36,031 nt of DNA from Actinomycetota bacterium. Its GTDB lineage: Bacteria > Actinomycetota > Acidimicrobiia > IMCC26256 > JAENVU01. The notes beneath the pieces were generated by a model. That model was not told where the DNA came from. It saw only the letters and a list, made by a program, of their open reading frames with translations, and did not search any database. The translations under genes were made by a program, and so were the position numbers. Each line of letters opens with the position of its first letter. The stretch's first letter is position 1. Shown here piece by piece: positions 7,362 through 15,688 of the stretch. Location: assembly GCA_016870395.1 (NCBI GenBank), contig VGBT01000025.1, positions 1-36,031 on the forward strand, written 5' to 3'.

Positions 7362-8564
7362 TCAGACCGTGGCCTTCTCGAGAACGTGCACGACGCAGGC
7401 CGAGCCCAGGCCGATCACGTGCGTGAGCCCGACCCTGGCACCGTCGATCTGACGGTCACCGGCTTCGCCCCGCAGGTGCGTCGCGACCTCGTAGAGGTTG
7501 GCGACCCCGGTCGCCCCGAGCGGATGGCCTTTCGAGATGAGGCCGCCACTCACGTTCACCGGGATCCTCCCGTCGCGCCACGGCCCGCGCTCGTCGATGA
7601 ACTTGCCGGCTTCACCCGGCGCGCACAACCCCAAGTTGTCGTAGTGGAGCAGCTCCGCGGTCGCGAAGCAGTCGTGCAGCTCAACGAGGTCGAGATCCTG
7701 CGGGTCGACGCCGCTTGCCTCGTACGCCTTCGCGGCCGCGTCGCGCGTCAAGGTGTTCACGTCGGGTTGGACCTGATCGGCCTCGGTCCACGGGTCCGAC
7801 GTCATCACCGACGCGCTGATCCGCACCGCGCGGGCGCGCTGTTCGCTCGAGAGCGTCTTCAGCTTGTCCTCGCTGACGAGCACGATCGCGGAACCACCGT
7901 CACCCGTCGGGCAGCACATGAGCAACGTGTTGGGATACGCCATCATCTCGGCGTTCATCACCTCGTGGAGGCTGAACCGCTTCTGGTACTGGGCAAGCGG
8001 GTTGAGCGTGGAGTGCGCGTGGTTCTTCTCGGCGACCTTCGCGAACTGCTCGAAGCCGACACCGTCGTTCCGCCCCGCGTATTCCATGCCAGCCTGTGCG
8101 AACACCCCTGGCATCAGGGTCGTGCCCAGCCGGCCCTCCACGCTCATGACCGCGCCGTAGCGGCCCGATGGCTCGTACACGTTGCGATCCGAACGGGCGG
8201 ACGCGCCAAGAAGGCCCATCTTGCCCATCTTCTCGAACCCCGCGGCGAGGCCCATCTCCGCCTCGCCGGATGCGATCGCCATGTACACGCAGCGCAGGGC
8301 GGTCGCCCCGGTCGCACACGCGTTGGTCACGTTGTACACGGGGATCCCGGTCTGACCGATCTGCTTTTGGAGCCGCTGGCCCACCCCGCTGGACGCCTCG
8401 GCGAGGTTGCCAGCCCCGAGCACGTCCATGTCGTAGATCGTCACGCCGGCGTCGGCCATCGCGGCCATCGCGGCTTGCGCGCCGAGGTCGATCAAGTCCT
8501 TGTCGGGATAGCGCCGGAACGGCGTCATCGCCGCACCCAGGATCCACACGTCACGCTCGGCCAC
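7362..8564 (-). CDS. Thiolase-family protein (SCP-x / non-decarboxylating lipid-type thiolase)
   Basis: The protein has 400 aa. The GTG at 8562-8564 lies one base after the DUF35 stop, and AAGGAGG inside the end of that gene is the ribosome-binding site. The active-site Cys is C83 in VTNACATGATALR. The HDCF segment (ELHDCFATAELLHY) and the SKGHPLGATG histidine loop near the C-terminus complete the catalytic set. The sequence belongs to the SCP2/lipid-transfer-protein-like thiolases found with DUF35 proteins in actinobacteria, where they cleave 3-oxoacyl-CoA in side-chain or branched-lipid degradation. The translational coupling to the DUF35 gene supports a two-protein enzyme. The natural acyl chain cannot be read from sequence. 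Confidence 0.9.
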   Translation of the reverse strand: MAERDVWILGAAMTPFRRYPDKDLIDLGAQAAMAAMADAGVTIYDMDVLGAGNLAEASSGVGQRLQKQIGQTGIPVYNVTNACATGATALRCVYMAIASGEAEMGLAAGFEKMGKMGLLGASARSDRNVYEPSGRYGAVMSVEGRLGTTLMPGVFAQAGMEYAGRNDGVGFEQFAKVAEKNHAHSTLNPLAQYQKRFSLHEVMNAEMMAYPNTLLMCCPTGDGGSAIVLVSEDKLKTLSSEQRARAVRISASVMTSDPWTEADQVQPDVNTLTRDAAAKAYEASGVDPQDLDLVELHDCFATAELLHYDNLGLCAPGEAGKFIDERGPWRDGRIPVNVSGGLISKGHPLGATGVANLYEVATHLRGEAGDRQIDGARVGLTHVIGLGSACVVHVLEKATV

Positions 8565-8565
8565 C

Positions 8566-8973
8566 TCACGCCTCCTTGATCGGCTCGTAGGCGAAGGCCA
8601 CCGCCTCGGTGCCTTCGTCGTCGGTGCCCGCGACGTAGGTCGTGAGCGACACCCTCAAACCGGCGCGCACGTTCTCGGGGTCGGGCTCGACGTTCACGAG
8701 GTTCGCCTTCACCACCCCACCGCCGTCGACGTCGATCACCGCCGACACGTAGGGCGTCGGGACTCCGGGCGCCGCGCGATAAACGATCGTGAAGGTTCGC
8801 ACCATGCCGGTGTCGGCGAGGCGCCGGCGCCGGAAGCCCGGCTTGCCGGACTTGGCGTCCGCGTTGCGGCGGTCGAAGTACAGCGCGCCGGTCTCCACGG
8901 ACTCGTTGGCGACGAGATGAGGGGGACCGTCGTCGAGCACCAAATAGTCGACGATCGGGATCTGCTTGCCCAT
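8566..8973 (-). CDS. DUF35 OB-fold protein lacking the zinc-ribbon cysteines
   Basis: The protein has 135 aa. The ATG at 8971-8973 is preceded by GAGGAG, and upstream in-frame codons lack any such site. The segment RTFTIVYRAAPGVPTPYVSAVID and the following VKANLVNVEP are the OB-fold core of DUF35 (Zn-ribbon/OB-fold acyl-CoA-associated) proteins, which partner thiolases. Members normally carry a four-cysteine rubredoxin-like zinc ribbon before the OB fold. Here the corresponding stretch (HLVANESVETGALYFDRR through PGFRRRRLADTG) has no Cys, and the whole protein contains none. It probably supports or channels substrate for the coupled thiolase downstream but cannot bind zinc in the usual way. 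Confidence 0.82.
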   Translation of the reverse strand: MGKQIPIVDYLVLDDGPPHLVANESVETGALYFDRRNADAKSGKPGFRRRRLADTGMVRTFTIVYRAAPGVPTPYVSAVIDVDGGGVVKANLVNVEPDPENVRAGLRVSLTTYVAGTDDEGTEAVAFAYEPIKEA

Positions 8974-9014
8974 GGGCGCTCCTCGACTGCGCCGGCGATT
9001 GCCGGTCGACGGGG

Positions 9015-9045
9015 ACCGTACCGTGACCTCCCACCCCCGGCTCAA
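9015..9045 (-). promoter_or_regulatory. Possible promoter of the DUF35-thiolase pair
   Basis: On the minus strand TTGAGC (9045-9040) is followed after 19 bp by TACGGT (9020-9015), about 40 bp before the DUF35 ATG. The spacing is longer than ideal, so this is tentative. Confidence 0.25.
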
Positions 9046-9063
9046 GCCGACGGCGCGAATGCC

Positions 9064-9135
9064 GACAATCCAGCCGTGACAGCCACGGCCGACGGGCGCG
9101 ACAATCCAGCCGTGACAGCCACGGCCGACGGGCGC
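9064..9135 (+). repeat. Perfect 36-bp tandem duplication spanning the start codon
   Basis: Positions 9064-9099 and 9100-9135 are identical. The unit is 12 codons long in the reading frame of the GGDEF-EAL gene (D-N-P-A-V-T-A-T-A-D-G-R), and each copy contains one of the two plausible GTG starts (9076 and 9112). A near-match to the end of the unit (GCCGACGGCGCG) at 9046-9057 may be the sequence from which it slipped. Confidence 0.9.
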
Positions 9136-12129
9136 TCAGACCCGGCTGGCGCCGAGCTGGCGGAGGTCATCCTCGAAAACCTGGCCGACGGCATCGTCGT
9201 CCTGAGCTCCGAAGGCCGGATCGAGCACGCGACCGCCGGGCTCGAACGGATGCTCGGCGCGCCGGCCGGCGCACTCGACGGGCTCGACTGCGCGGAGCTG
9301 CTCCACCCGGCAGATCGCGACGCCGCGCTGGCGGACATCGAGCATTCGATCGCTCGCGGCAACCAGTCACCGGGCCCGGTGAGCTTCCGGCTCGCCCACC
9401 ATGACGGGTCCTGGGTGACGACCGAGATCGAAGCTGCACCCGGACTGCTCGACGGCGGGCGCATGATCGTCACCGTTCGCGACGTGAGCAAGTGGGTCGC
9501 GGCCGAACTGAAGCTCGAACAGGCGAAGAGCCTTCGCGAGCTCGTGGGGGCGATTGCGGCGCGCTTCGTCGACGTCACCCCCGACGCCGTGGACGACCTC
9601 GTCGACGCGGCTCTTGCCGATCTCGGACGCTTCACCGGCGTCGACCGGAGCTATGTGTTCCGCTACGCGCCGGACCTCCTGACGATGGACAACACCCACG
9701 AGTGGTGTGCTCCGGGCATCGAGCCGGCGATCTCCAAGCTGCAGGGGCTGCCCTCGGAGAAGATCCCTGCCTTCCACGCCAGCATCGGGCGCGGAGCCAG
9801 CGTGAAGATCCCTCGGGTGGCCGAACTCCCGGCCATGTGGGCCCGAGAGCGCGTGATCTTCGAGGACCAGGACATTCAGGCGCTGGTTGCAGTGCCGATG
9901 ACCCGCGCCGGCACTCTCGTCGGCTTCCTCGGCTGCGACAGCGTGCGCCGCGAGCGAATCTGGGACGAGGACTTCGTCGGCCTGCTTCGGGTCGCGGCCG
10001 ACGTGATCGGCTCCGCGCTCGCGCGACGCGACGCTCAGCTCGATGCCGCCCTTCGCGAGAAGCGGCTCAGGGCGTTGGTCGCGAACTCCGGCGACCTCAT
10101 CGTGGTGCTCGACCGCACCGGCAGCTTCGTCATGCCGCCACTCGGTCGAAACATCCTCAGCCTCGCGGGGGACGACCTGCCAGGTAAGTCCGCGCTCGAC
10201 CTCATCCACCCCGATGATCTCGAGAAGGCCATCGAGGCGCTCGGCTTTCTCGTCGAGAGGCCCGGCACCCGAGGCACGCTCGAGCTTCGTCTCGTCAACG
10301 CGACCGGCGAGCACGTTCCCGTGGAGGTCGTCGGCGTCAACGCGCTCGAGAACCCTGTGATCGATGCGATCGTGCTCAACGTGCGCGACGTCCGCGACCG
10401 TGTGCGCACGGAACGCGAGCTGCGCGACAGCGAGGAGCGGCTTCGCACCCTGGTGATGAGCATCCCGGGAGCGGTGTTCCAATGTGAGGTGGAGCCGCCC
10501 TATCGCGACGTGTTCGTGAGCGACGCGATCTACGACCTCACCGGGTTCGCTGCCGAGGAGTTCCTCTCGCATCAGGTGCTCTTCGAGCAGCTGATCCTGC
10601 CGAAGCATCGGGCCCGCACCGACCGCGAGCTCGAGGCCGCGATACGCACCCGACGTCCGTACGAGATCGAGTACCCGATCCGGCATCGCAGCGGCCAGGT
10701 GCGGTGGCTTGCCGAACAGGGACAGATTTCGTTCGACGCCGAGGGCACACCGCGCTTCCTCGAGGGAGTGATCCTCGACGTCTCGGCACGCAAGACGCTG
10801 GAGGAACAGCTCGCGCACGATGCAGCGCACGATCCACTCACCGACCTTCCCAACCGGGTTCGCCTGCTGGAACACCTCAACGAGCAGCTGGCCGAGGCAT
10901 CGCGACGCCCGTACACGGTTGCCGTCCTGTTCCTCGACCTCGACCGGTTCAAGCTCGTGAACGACGCGCTGGGCCACCGCGCCGGCGACGAGCTTCTGGT
11001 CGCGTTCGCACGACGCCTGAGCGGCGTGTTGCGCGCCGGTGACCTCGCGACCCGAAGCGGTGGAGACGAGTTCGTGGTCGTGTGCTCGGACATCCGCAGT
11101 CCGGTCGAAGCCGAGCACGTCGCCGAGCGGATCCGACGCATGCTCCGCTTGCCGTTCGACCTCCACGGCCGGGAGGTCTTCGTCACCGCGAGCACCGGGA
11201 TCGCGATTGCCGACGGCTGCGCCAACGCCACCGACCTGCTGCGCGACGCCGACGCGGCCGCCTACCGGGCCAAGGAGCGCGGCCGGAACCGGTACGAGGT
11301 CTTCGACACCGCGTTGCGCGCCGCGACAGCCGCAGCGCTCGAGACGGAGACCGCCCTGCATCGCGCGGTCAAGGAAGACCAGCTCATCCTCCACTACCAA
11401 CCCGTGATCGCCTTCGCCAGCGGCCGCGTCGTCGGCTTCGAGGGCCTGCTCCGCTGGCAACACCCCGAGCGGGGGCTGCTCACGCCCGACGCCTTCATCG
11501 ACGCGGCCGAGGCGTCCGGACTCATCGTGCCCATCGGGCACCAGGTCATCAACCTCGCGTGCCAGACGCTGGCCGGCCTGCGAGACGACCAGCTCGGGCT
11601 GGCGGTGAACCTCTCGCCGCGCGAGCTCGCCCAGCCCGACCTCGTCGACCGCGTGCGCGCGGCCATGCGCGATTGGGGCATCGATCCGTCACGGCTCTGC
11701 CTCGAGATCACGGAAGGGGCGCTCTTCGAAGACGCCGGCGCCGCGCTCGACACGCTCGACGCCCTCAAGGACGCCGGAGTTCGACTCGCGATCGACGACT
11801 TCGGCACGGGCTACTCGTCGCTCAGCTACCTGAGCAGGATGCCGGTGGACGTGGTGAAGATCGACCGCTCGTTCGTCGCCGAGCTGAAAAGCGACGGCTC
11901 CGGCGACACGATCGTCGCCGGCGTCGCCTCCTTGGCGCGGGGACTGGGACTCGACGTGGTCGCCGAGGGCATCGAGCACCGCGACCAGGCCGACCTCGTG
12001 CGTCGCCTCTTGTGCACCCACGGGCAGGGCTACGTGTGGTCCCGTCCAGTGCCACTCGACGAGGCCGTCAGCTTCGCGAGCCGAACTCCACTGCTCGGCC
12101 GGGCCCTCGATGCAATCGCGCGACACTGA
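9076..12129 (+). CDS. PAS-GAF-PAS-PAS-GGDEF-EAL cyclic-di-GMP signalling protein
   Basis: The protein has 1017 aa if the GTG at 9076 is used, or 1005 aa from the GTG at 9112. The frame stays open upstream but would overlap the divergent DUF35 gene. No membrane segment is visible, so it is a cytoplasmic sensor. The order is PAS (about 25-140), GAF (about 155-315), PAS (about 330-450), PAS_3 (about 455-575), GGDEF (about 580-745) and EAL (about 755-1000). The cyclase motif GGDEF is at 662-666, with the inhibitory RxxD (R-A-G-D) five residues before it. The phosphodiesterase half has E-G-L in place of E-A-L at 789-791 but keeps LEITE, IDDFGTGYSSL, VVKIDRSFV and VVAEGIE. Both activities are plausible. 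tRNA-Leu begins six bases after the stop. Confidence 0.93.
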   Translation: MTATADGRDNPAVTATADGRSDPAGAELAEVILENLADGIVVLSSEGRIEHATAGLERMLGAPAGALDGLDCAELLHPADRDAALADIEHSIARGNQSPGPVSFRLAHHDGSWVTTEIEAAPGLLDGGRMIVTVRDVSKWVAAELKLEQAKSLRELVGAIAARFVDVTPDAVDDLVDAALADLGRFTGVDRSYVFRYAPDLLTMDNTHEWCAPGIEPAISKLQGLPSEKIPAFHASIGRGASVKIPRVAELPAMWARERVIFEDQDIQALVAVPMTRAGTLVGFLGCDSVRRERIWDEDFVGLLRVAADVIGSALARRDAQLDAALREKRLRALVANSGDLIVVLDRTGSFVMPPLGRNILSLAGDDLPGKSALDLIHPDDLEKAIEALGFLVERPGTRGTLELRLVNATGEHVPVEVVGVNALENPVIDAIVLNVRDVRDRVRTERELRDSEERLRTLVMSIPGAVFQCEVEPPYRDVFVSDAIYDLTGFAAEEFLSHQVLFEQLILPKHRARTDRELEAAIRTRRPYEIEYPIRHRSGQVRWLAEQGQISFDAEGTPRFLEGVILDVSARKTLEEQLAHDAAHDPLTDLPNRVRLLEHLNEQLAEASRRPYTVAVLFLDLDRFKLVNDALGHRAGDELLVAFARRLSGVLRAGDLATRSGGDEFVVVCSDIRSPVEAEHVAERIRRMLRLPFDLHGREVFVTASTGIAIADGCANATDLLRDADAAAYRAKERGRNRYEVFDTALRAATAAALETETALHRAVKEDQLILHYQPVIAFASGRVVGFEGLLRWQHPERGLLTPDAFIDAAEASGLIVPIGHQVINLACQTLAGLRDDQLGLAVNLSPRELAQPDLVDRVRAAMRDWGIDPSRLCLEITEGALFEDAGAALDTLDALKDAGVRLAIDDFGTGYSSLSYLSRMPVDVVKIDRSFVAELKSDGSGDTIVAGVASLARGLGLDVVAEGIEHRDQADLVRRLLCTHGQGYVWSRPVPLDEAVSFASRTPLLGRALDAIARH

Positions 12130-12135
12130 TCGAAC

Positions 12136-12219
12136 GCGAGCGTGGCGGAACCGGCAGACGCGCCAGGTTTAGGTCCTGGTGTCCGACAGGACGTGGGGGT
12201 TCGACTCCCCCCGCTCGCA
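12136..12219 (+). tRNA. tRNA-Leu(TAG)
   Basis: This is a class II tRNA of 84 nt. The acceptor pairs GCGAGCG (12136-12142) with CGCTCGC (12212-12218). The anticodon stem CCAGG/CCTGG encloses TTTAGGT (anticodon TAG at 12170-12172). A long variable arm (TGTCCGACAGGACGT) precedes the T-arm with loop TTCGACT. The discriminator is A, and CCA is not encoded. Confidence 0.95.
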
Positions 12220-12244
12220 CTATCGCCCGTCCTCGCGCCTTCGG

Positions 12245-12607
12245 CTACTTCCGGCGTTTGCCCTTGCCCTTCGGTCTCGCCTTGCCCTTGCGCCGGAAGA
12301 GGCCCTTGCCCTGCTTGCCATCGAGCTCGGCCAGGATCTCCGGTGCAGCGGCGTTCACGATCTCTTCGGCCTCGTCGAGCAACGCAGCGACGTCCTCGCC
12401 CTCGGGTTCCTGCTCGGGCGGCTCCGCCGAGTGCGCAAGGCTCCCGTAGTGCCACCCCGCGTCGAAGCGTCGAAGCGTGAACCCGGCGCAGTCCTCCGGG
12501 CAGCGCCACGGCGCCTCGGGGGCCAGGTCGAGCCGGCACTTCCGCACGATCTCCCCGCTCGGATAGGTCCGGGACTCGTAGTGGCGGCAGTCGACCCTCA
12601 TCGGCAT
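12245..12607 (-). CDS. Small Cys-containing protein with basic tail, unknown function
   Basis: The protein has 120 aa from the ATG at 12605-12607; a second ATG two codons later is equally possible. The N-terminal third contains CRHYESRTYPSGE, a lone Cys (RKCRLDLAPEAPWRC) and CPEDCAGF, which gives five cysteines in a spacing that could bind a metal. The middle is acidic (EQEPEGEDVAALLDEAEEI) and the last 25 residues are almost all Lys, Arg and Gly. Similar small proteins are widespread in actinobacteria without an assigned role, to my recollection. The Lys-rich tail suggests nucleic-acid contact, which is inference. It is convergent with tRNA-Leu and divergent from the next GGDEF gene. Confidence 0.72.
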   Translation of the reverse strand: MPMRVDCRHYESRTYPSGEIVRKCRLDLAPEAPWRCPEDCAGFTLRRFDAGWHYGSLAHSAEPPEQEPEGEDVAALLDEAEEIVNAAAPEILAELDGKQGKGLFRRKGKARPKGKGKRRK

Positions 12608-12723
12608 GGCGCGATCTTCGCAGACCGACACCCGGGAGATCGCTCGGACCCCCTCAAAGCCTGGCGGCTCAGCGCCGATAGAGGGGTGGGCAGCCGGAAG
12701 ACGGGCCTGTACGAGGGGCGGCG

Positions 12724-15108
12724 ATGGCAGCGAGCGAACAGGACCGATACCTCGCCCTGACCGAGCATGCTCCCGTCGGCCTCTTCGAGATGGACGCCGA
12801 GCTCCAGTGCGTCCTCGTCAACCAGCGGTTCTGCGCGATGACCGGGCTGACGCCAGAAGCCGCCATGGGTGACGGCTGGGGTGCGGCGCTGCACCCCGAC
12901 GACGTCGAGGCGATCGCGGTGGAGTTCTCGCGCGCGATGCAGGCGGGTGACGACTACCGGATCGAGCATCGCTGGGTCCGCCCCGACGGCACGGTGACCT
13001 GGTGCCTCGCGGTCGGCAAGGCACGACGCGACGCGGCTGGTCAGGTGACCGGCTTCCTCGCCGTCGTCACGGACGTCACCGCCGAGCACCACACCGAGGC
13101 TCGACTCGCCGCGCTGCTCGAGGCATCCTCGGACGCGATCTTCATCATCGACACCGACACGACGATCCGGTACGTGAGCCCCGAGATGACCCGTCGCTAC
13201 GGATGGGTAGCCGACGAGCTGATCGGAACGCCCGGCATCGACCTGCTCCATCCCGACGACCTGGGCGCCGCGGCCGAGGCGATGGAGCGCCTGCTGGCCG
13301 GTGGTCCCGGGGCGCAGCTCCGAGTCGAGTACCGCAGCCGCCACCGCGACGGCCATTTCGTCCCCGTGGAGGCGGTCGTGACGAACTGCCTCGACAACGA
13401 GGCGATCGGTGGCCTCGTGCTCAACGCGCGCGACGTCACCGACCGACTTCGCAGCGAGCAGCTCTTGACTGAGGCCCAAGAGCACTACCGGCGCAGCGTC
13501 GAGACCGCCGACAAGGGCATCTGGACCATCGACCCGGACAACCGGACCACCTTCGTGAACCGGCGGACGGCCGAGATGCTGGGGTACTCGGTCGACGAGA
13601 TGCTCGGCGCGTCGCTCTTCGCCTTCATGGACGACGAAGGACGGACGATCTGGTGCGAGAACCTTGAACGGCGCCGCACCGGGATCTCCGAGCATCACGA
13701 CTTCAAGTTCCGTCACCGCGACGGGCACGCCATCTGGACTCGCCTGAGCACGTCGCCGATCCTCGGTGACGACGGCAGCTACGAGGGAGCGACCGCGCTG
13801 GTCACCGACGTCACCGCACAGCGCGAGATCGAGGAGCAGCTCAGGTACAACGAGGCCCGGCTCACCGCGCTCTTCGAGGCGTCCTCGGACATCATGGCGG
13901 TGCTCGAACCGAGCGGCGAGTGGCACGCCAGTCCCGCCGGAACCCGCATCCTCGGCTACCCGATGGGCTTCGACCCGCCCGGCGGGATCTTGTCACTCGT
14001 CCACCCCGACGACCTGGAGCTCGCCGCCACTGCCATCCAGGAGATGTTCGAGGATTGCCGCTCGGGCCACGAGCCGCTACGGGTCCGAATCCGACACCTT
14101 GACGGGCACTACCGGTGGTTCGACTGCACCGCCAAGAACCAGCTCGACGACCCGAACGTCAAGGGCATCGTGATCATCGCCCGCGACGTGACCCTGCAGA
14201 AGGAGGCGCAGGACGCGCAGCGTACGGCCGAGAGCCGTTTCCGCAGCGCGTTCGAGCGAGGACCGCTCGGCATCGCTCTCATCGGGCTCGACGGCCGATT
14301 CATGGACGTCAACCCCGCGTTCTGCAAGACCGTCGGACGATCGCGCGACGAGCTGATCGGCACCGAAAGCGTTCTGCTGGTCCAGGACGAGGACCGCGAG
14401 CGCATCGTGGGAGAGGGTCGCGACCGAGTACTCGGCGATGTCGCGGAAGTCCGCCCCGTTTGGATGCGCCGGCCCGACGGCACGATCGTCTGGATCCTCG
14501 CCGACGTCGCCCTCGTCCCCGGCGCGACGGGTGAGCCCGACTGCATCATCGCGCTGATGGCCGACGTCACCGAGCGCAAGCGGCTCGAGGAGCGACTCGA
14601 GTTCCAGGCGTTCCACGACCCGCTCACCAAGCTCCCGAACCGCGCCCTGCTCCAAGACCTCATGGAGCAGGCCTGGGAGCGGCGCACCTCGACTGGGACC
14701 CTCGCACTGCTCTTCGTGGATCTCGACCGTTTCAAGCTCGTCAACGACACGCTCGGCCACGACGCGGGCGACGAGGTGCTCCTGCTCGCGGCACGCCGAC
14801 TCGCGGGGAGCATGCGCACCGGCGACACGGTCGCACGTCTCGGAGGCGACGAGTTCGTCGTCATCTGCGAAGCCATCTGTGGACGCGACGAAGCGGTCAC
14901 GATCGCGAACCGCATCCGCGAGTCGTTGGCCCGCACATACCGGCTCAGCGCGGGGACGGCGCAGGTGGCGGCATCGGTCGGCGTGGCGATCGACACGGAC
15001 CACGTGACGGTCGACGACCTCCTGCGCGATGCCGACGTTGCCGCGTACCGTGCCAAGGAGCTCGGGCGAGATCGGGTCGAGGTCTTCAACCGCGTCGTCG
15101 GCCTCTGA
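12724..15108 (+). CDS. Five-PAS GGDEF diguanylate cyclase
   Basis: The protein has 794 aa. The ATG at 12724 has GAGGGG upstream. Five PAS/PAC units follow one another (about 5-120, 125-245, 255-375, 380-495 and 505-620). Several have the typical LHPDD or VHPDD turn and RDVT/TDVT exits to the linking helix. The C-terminal GGDEF domain (about 625-790) begins FHDPLTKLPNRALL, has the GGDEF motif at 707-711 and an R-T-G-D inhibitory site five residues before it, so it should make cyclic-di-GMP under product control. No EAL domain and no membrane segment are present. None of the PAS domains shows an obvious heme- or flavin-binding signature. It is close to the GGDEF-EAL gene and shares its GGDEF and PAS style, which suggests common ancestry. 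Confidence 0.93.
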   Translation: MAASEQDRYLALTEHAPVGLFEMDAELQCVLVNQRFCAMTGLTPEAAMGDGWGAALHPDDVEAIAVEFSRAMQAGDDYRIEHRWVRPDGTVTWCLAVGKARRDAAGQVTGFLAVVTDVTAEHHTEARLAALLEASSDAIFIIDTDTTIRYVSPEMTRRYGWVADELIGTPGIDLLHPDDLGAAAEAMERLLAGGPGAQLRVEYRSRHRDGHFVPVEAVVTNCLDNEAIGGLVLNARDVTDRLRSEQLLTEAQEHYRRSVETADKGIWTIDPDNRTTFVNRRTAEMLGYSVDEMLGASLFAFMDDEGRTIWCENLERRRTGISEHHDFKFRHRDGHAIWTRLSTSPILGDDGSYEGATALVTDVTAQREIEEQLRYNEARLTALFEASSDIMAVLEPSGEWHASPAGTRILGYPMGFDPPGGILSLVHPDDLELAATAIQEMFEDCRSGHEPLRVRIRHLDGHYRWFDCTAKNQLDDPNVKGIVIIARDVTLQKEAQDAQRTAESRFRSAFERGPLGIALIGLDGRFMDVNPAFCKTVGRSRDELIGTESVLLVQDEDRERIVGEGRDRVLGDVAEVRPVWMRRPDGTIVWILADVALVPGATGEPDCIIALMADVTERKRLEERLEFQAFHDPLTKLPNRALLQDLMEQAWERRTSTGTLALLFVDLDRFKLVNDTLGHDAGDEVLLLAARRLAGSMRTGDTVARLGGDEFVVICEAICGRDEAVTIANRIRESLARTYRLSAGTAQVAASVGVAIDTDHVTVDDLLRDADVAAYRAKELGRDRVEVFNRVVGL

Positions 15109-15123
15109 GCATTCTGGACGAGA

Positions 15124-15681
15124 TCAGCCGAGCCAGTCGGGGGCACGCTCCAGGAGCGAGCGACTCACGGCGAGGCAGCGGTCGAGGACCTCGCACGGAA
15201 CCTCCTCACCGTCACGGATGCGCAGCAGCGACACCCGCTGGTGCGCGACGACCCGCAGGCTGGTCTCGGGGGCGTCGGTGACCGAGGGGTAGGAGTCGAT
15301 CGCGCTCACCTCCAACGGCAGGTCCGGGCCGCCGATCGCGGCCAGGTCGGTCGCCAGCACCAGGAGGTCCGGCGCGTGGGGCAGCGGTGGCAGGGCCCAG
15401 GTGAAGCTGAGCGGGAGGAAGTACTCGTCGGGTGGGTCCTCGATGCCGTCCCCCGCGATCACGGCATCCTCGAAGCCGAGCAACACCCGCGGCTCCACCT
15501 CGAGCGAGAGGTAGAGGTCGACGGGACCCTCGCAGCCCTCCTCCGGGTGCAGGTCAACCTCCCAGTTCTGACGCAGCGAGTAGCTCTCCACGAAGTGCCG
15601 CTCGTCGTGCACGTGGAAGCCATGCTCGACCGCGTGGTCCTTCAAGTCGGCGACAAAGCCTGCGAGGTCGATGACCGCCAT
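15124..15681 (-). CDS. Conserved protein of unknown function
   Basis: The protein has 185 aa from the ATG at 15679-15681, with GAGGCG just upstream. It is acidic, soluble and has no signal peptide or membrane segment. Features include an N-terminal helix (IDLAGFVADLKDHAVEHGF), a beta-rich middle (NWEVDLHPEEGCEGPVDLYL, SLEVEPRVLLGFED), and a C-terminal segment (RVSLLRIRDGEEVPCEVLD) followed by a helix. I do not recognise a catalytic motif or family. It is the last gene of the long minus-strand run, 7 bp after the esterase stop, and converges with the diguanylate cyclase stop (15 bp apart, no terminator visible). Confidence 0.75.
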   Translation of the reverse strand: MAVIDLAGFVADLKDHAVEHGFHVHDERHFVESYSLRQNWEVDLHPEEGCEGPVDLYLSLEVEPRVLLGFEDAVIAGDGIEDPPDEYFLPLSFTWALPPLPHAPDLLVLATDLAAIGGPDLPLEVSAIDSYPSVTDAPETSLRVVAHQRVSLLRIRDGEEVPCEVLDRCLAVSRSLLERAPDWLG

Positions 15682-15688
15682 CGACGCC

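Noticed and set aside
9064-9135. CRISPR array
   Set aside because: There are only two directly abutting copies with no spacers, and they lie inside a coding frame. No other repeat-spacer pattern was seen in the window.
9367-11541. A 724-codon open frame on the minus strand opposite the GGDEF-EAL gene
   Set aside because: It is a by-product of high GC content: it lies antisense to an unambiguous multidomain protein and shows no family motif. The same applies to long frames at 12598-13926 (-), 14077-15003 (-), 18649-20199 (+), 23265-24797 (+), 28983-31406 (+) and 32485-33864 (-).
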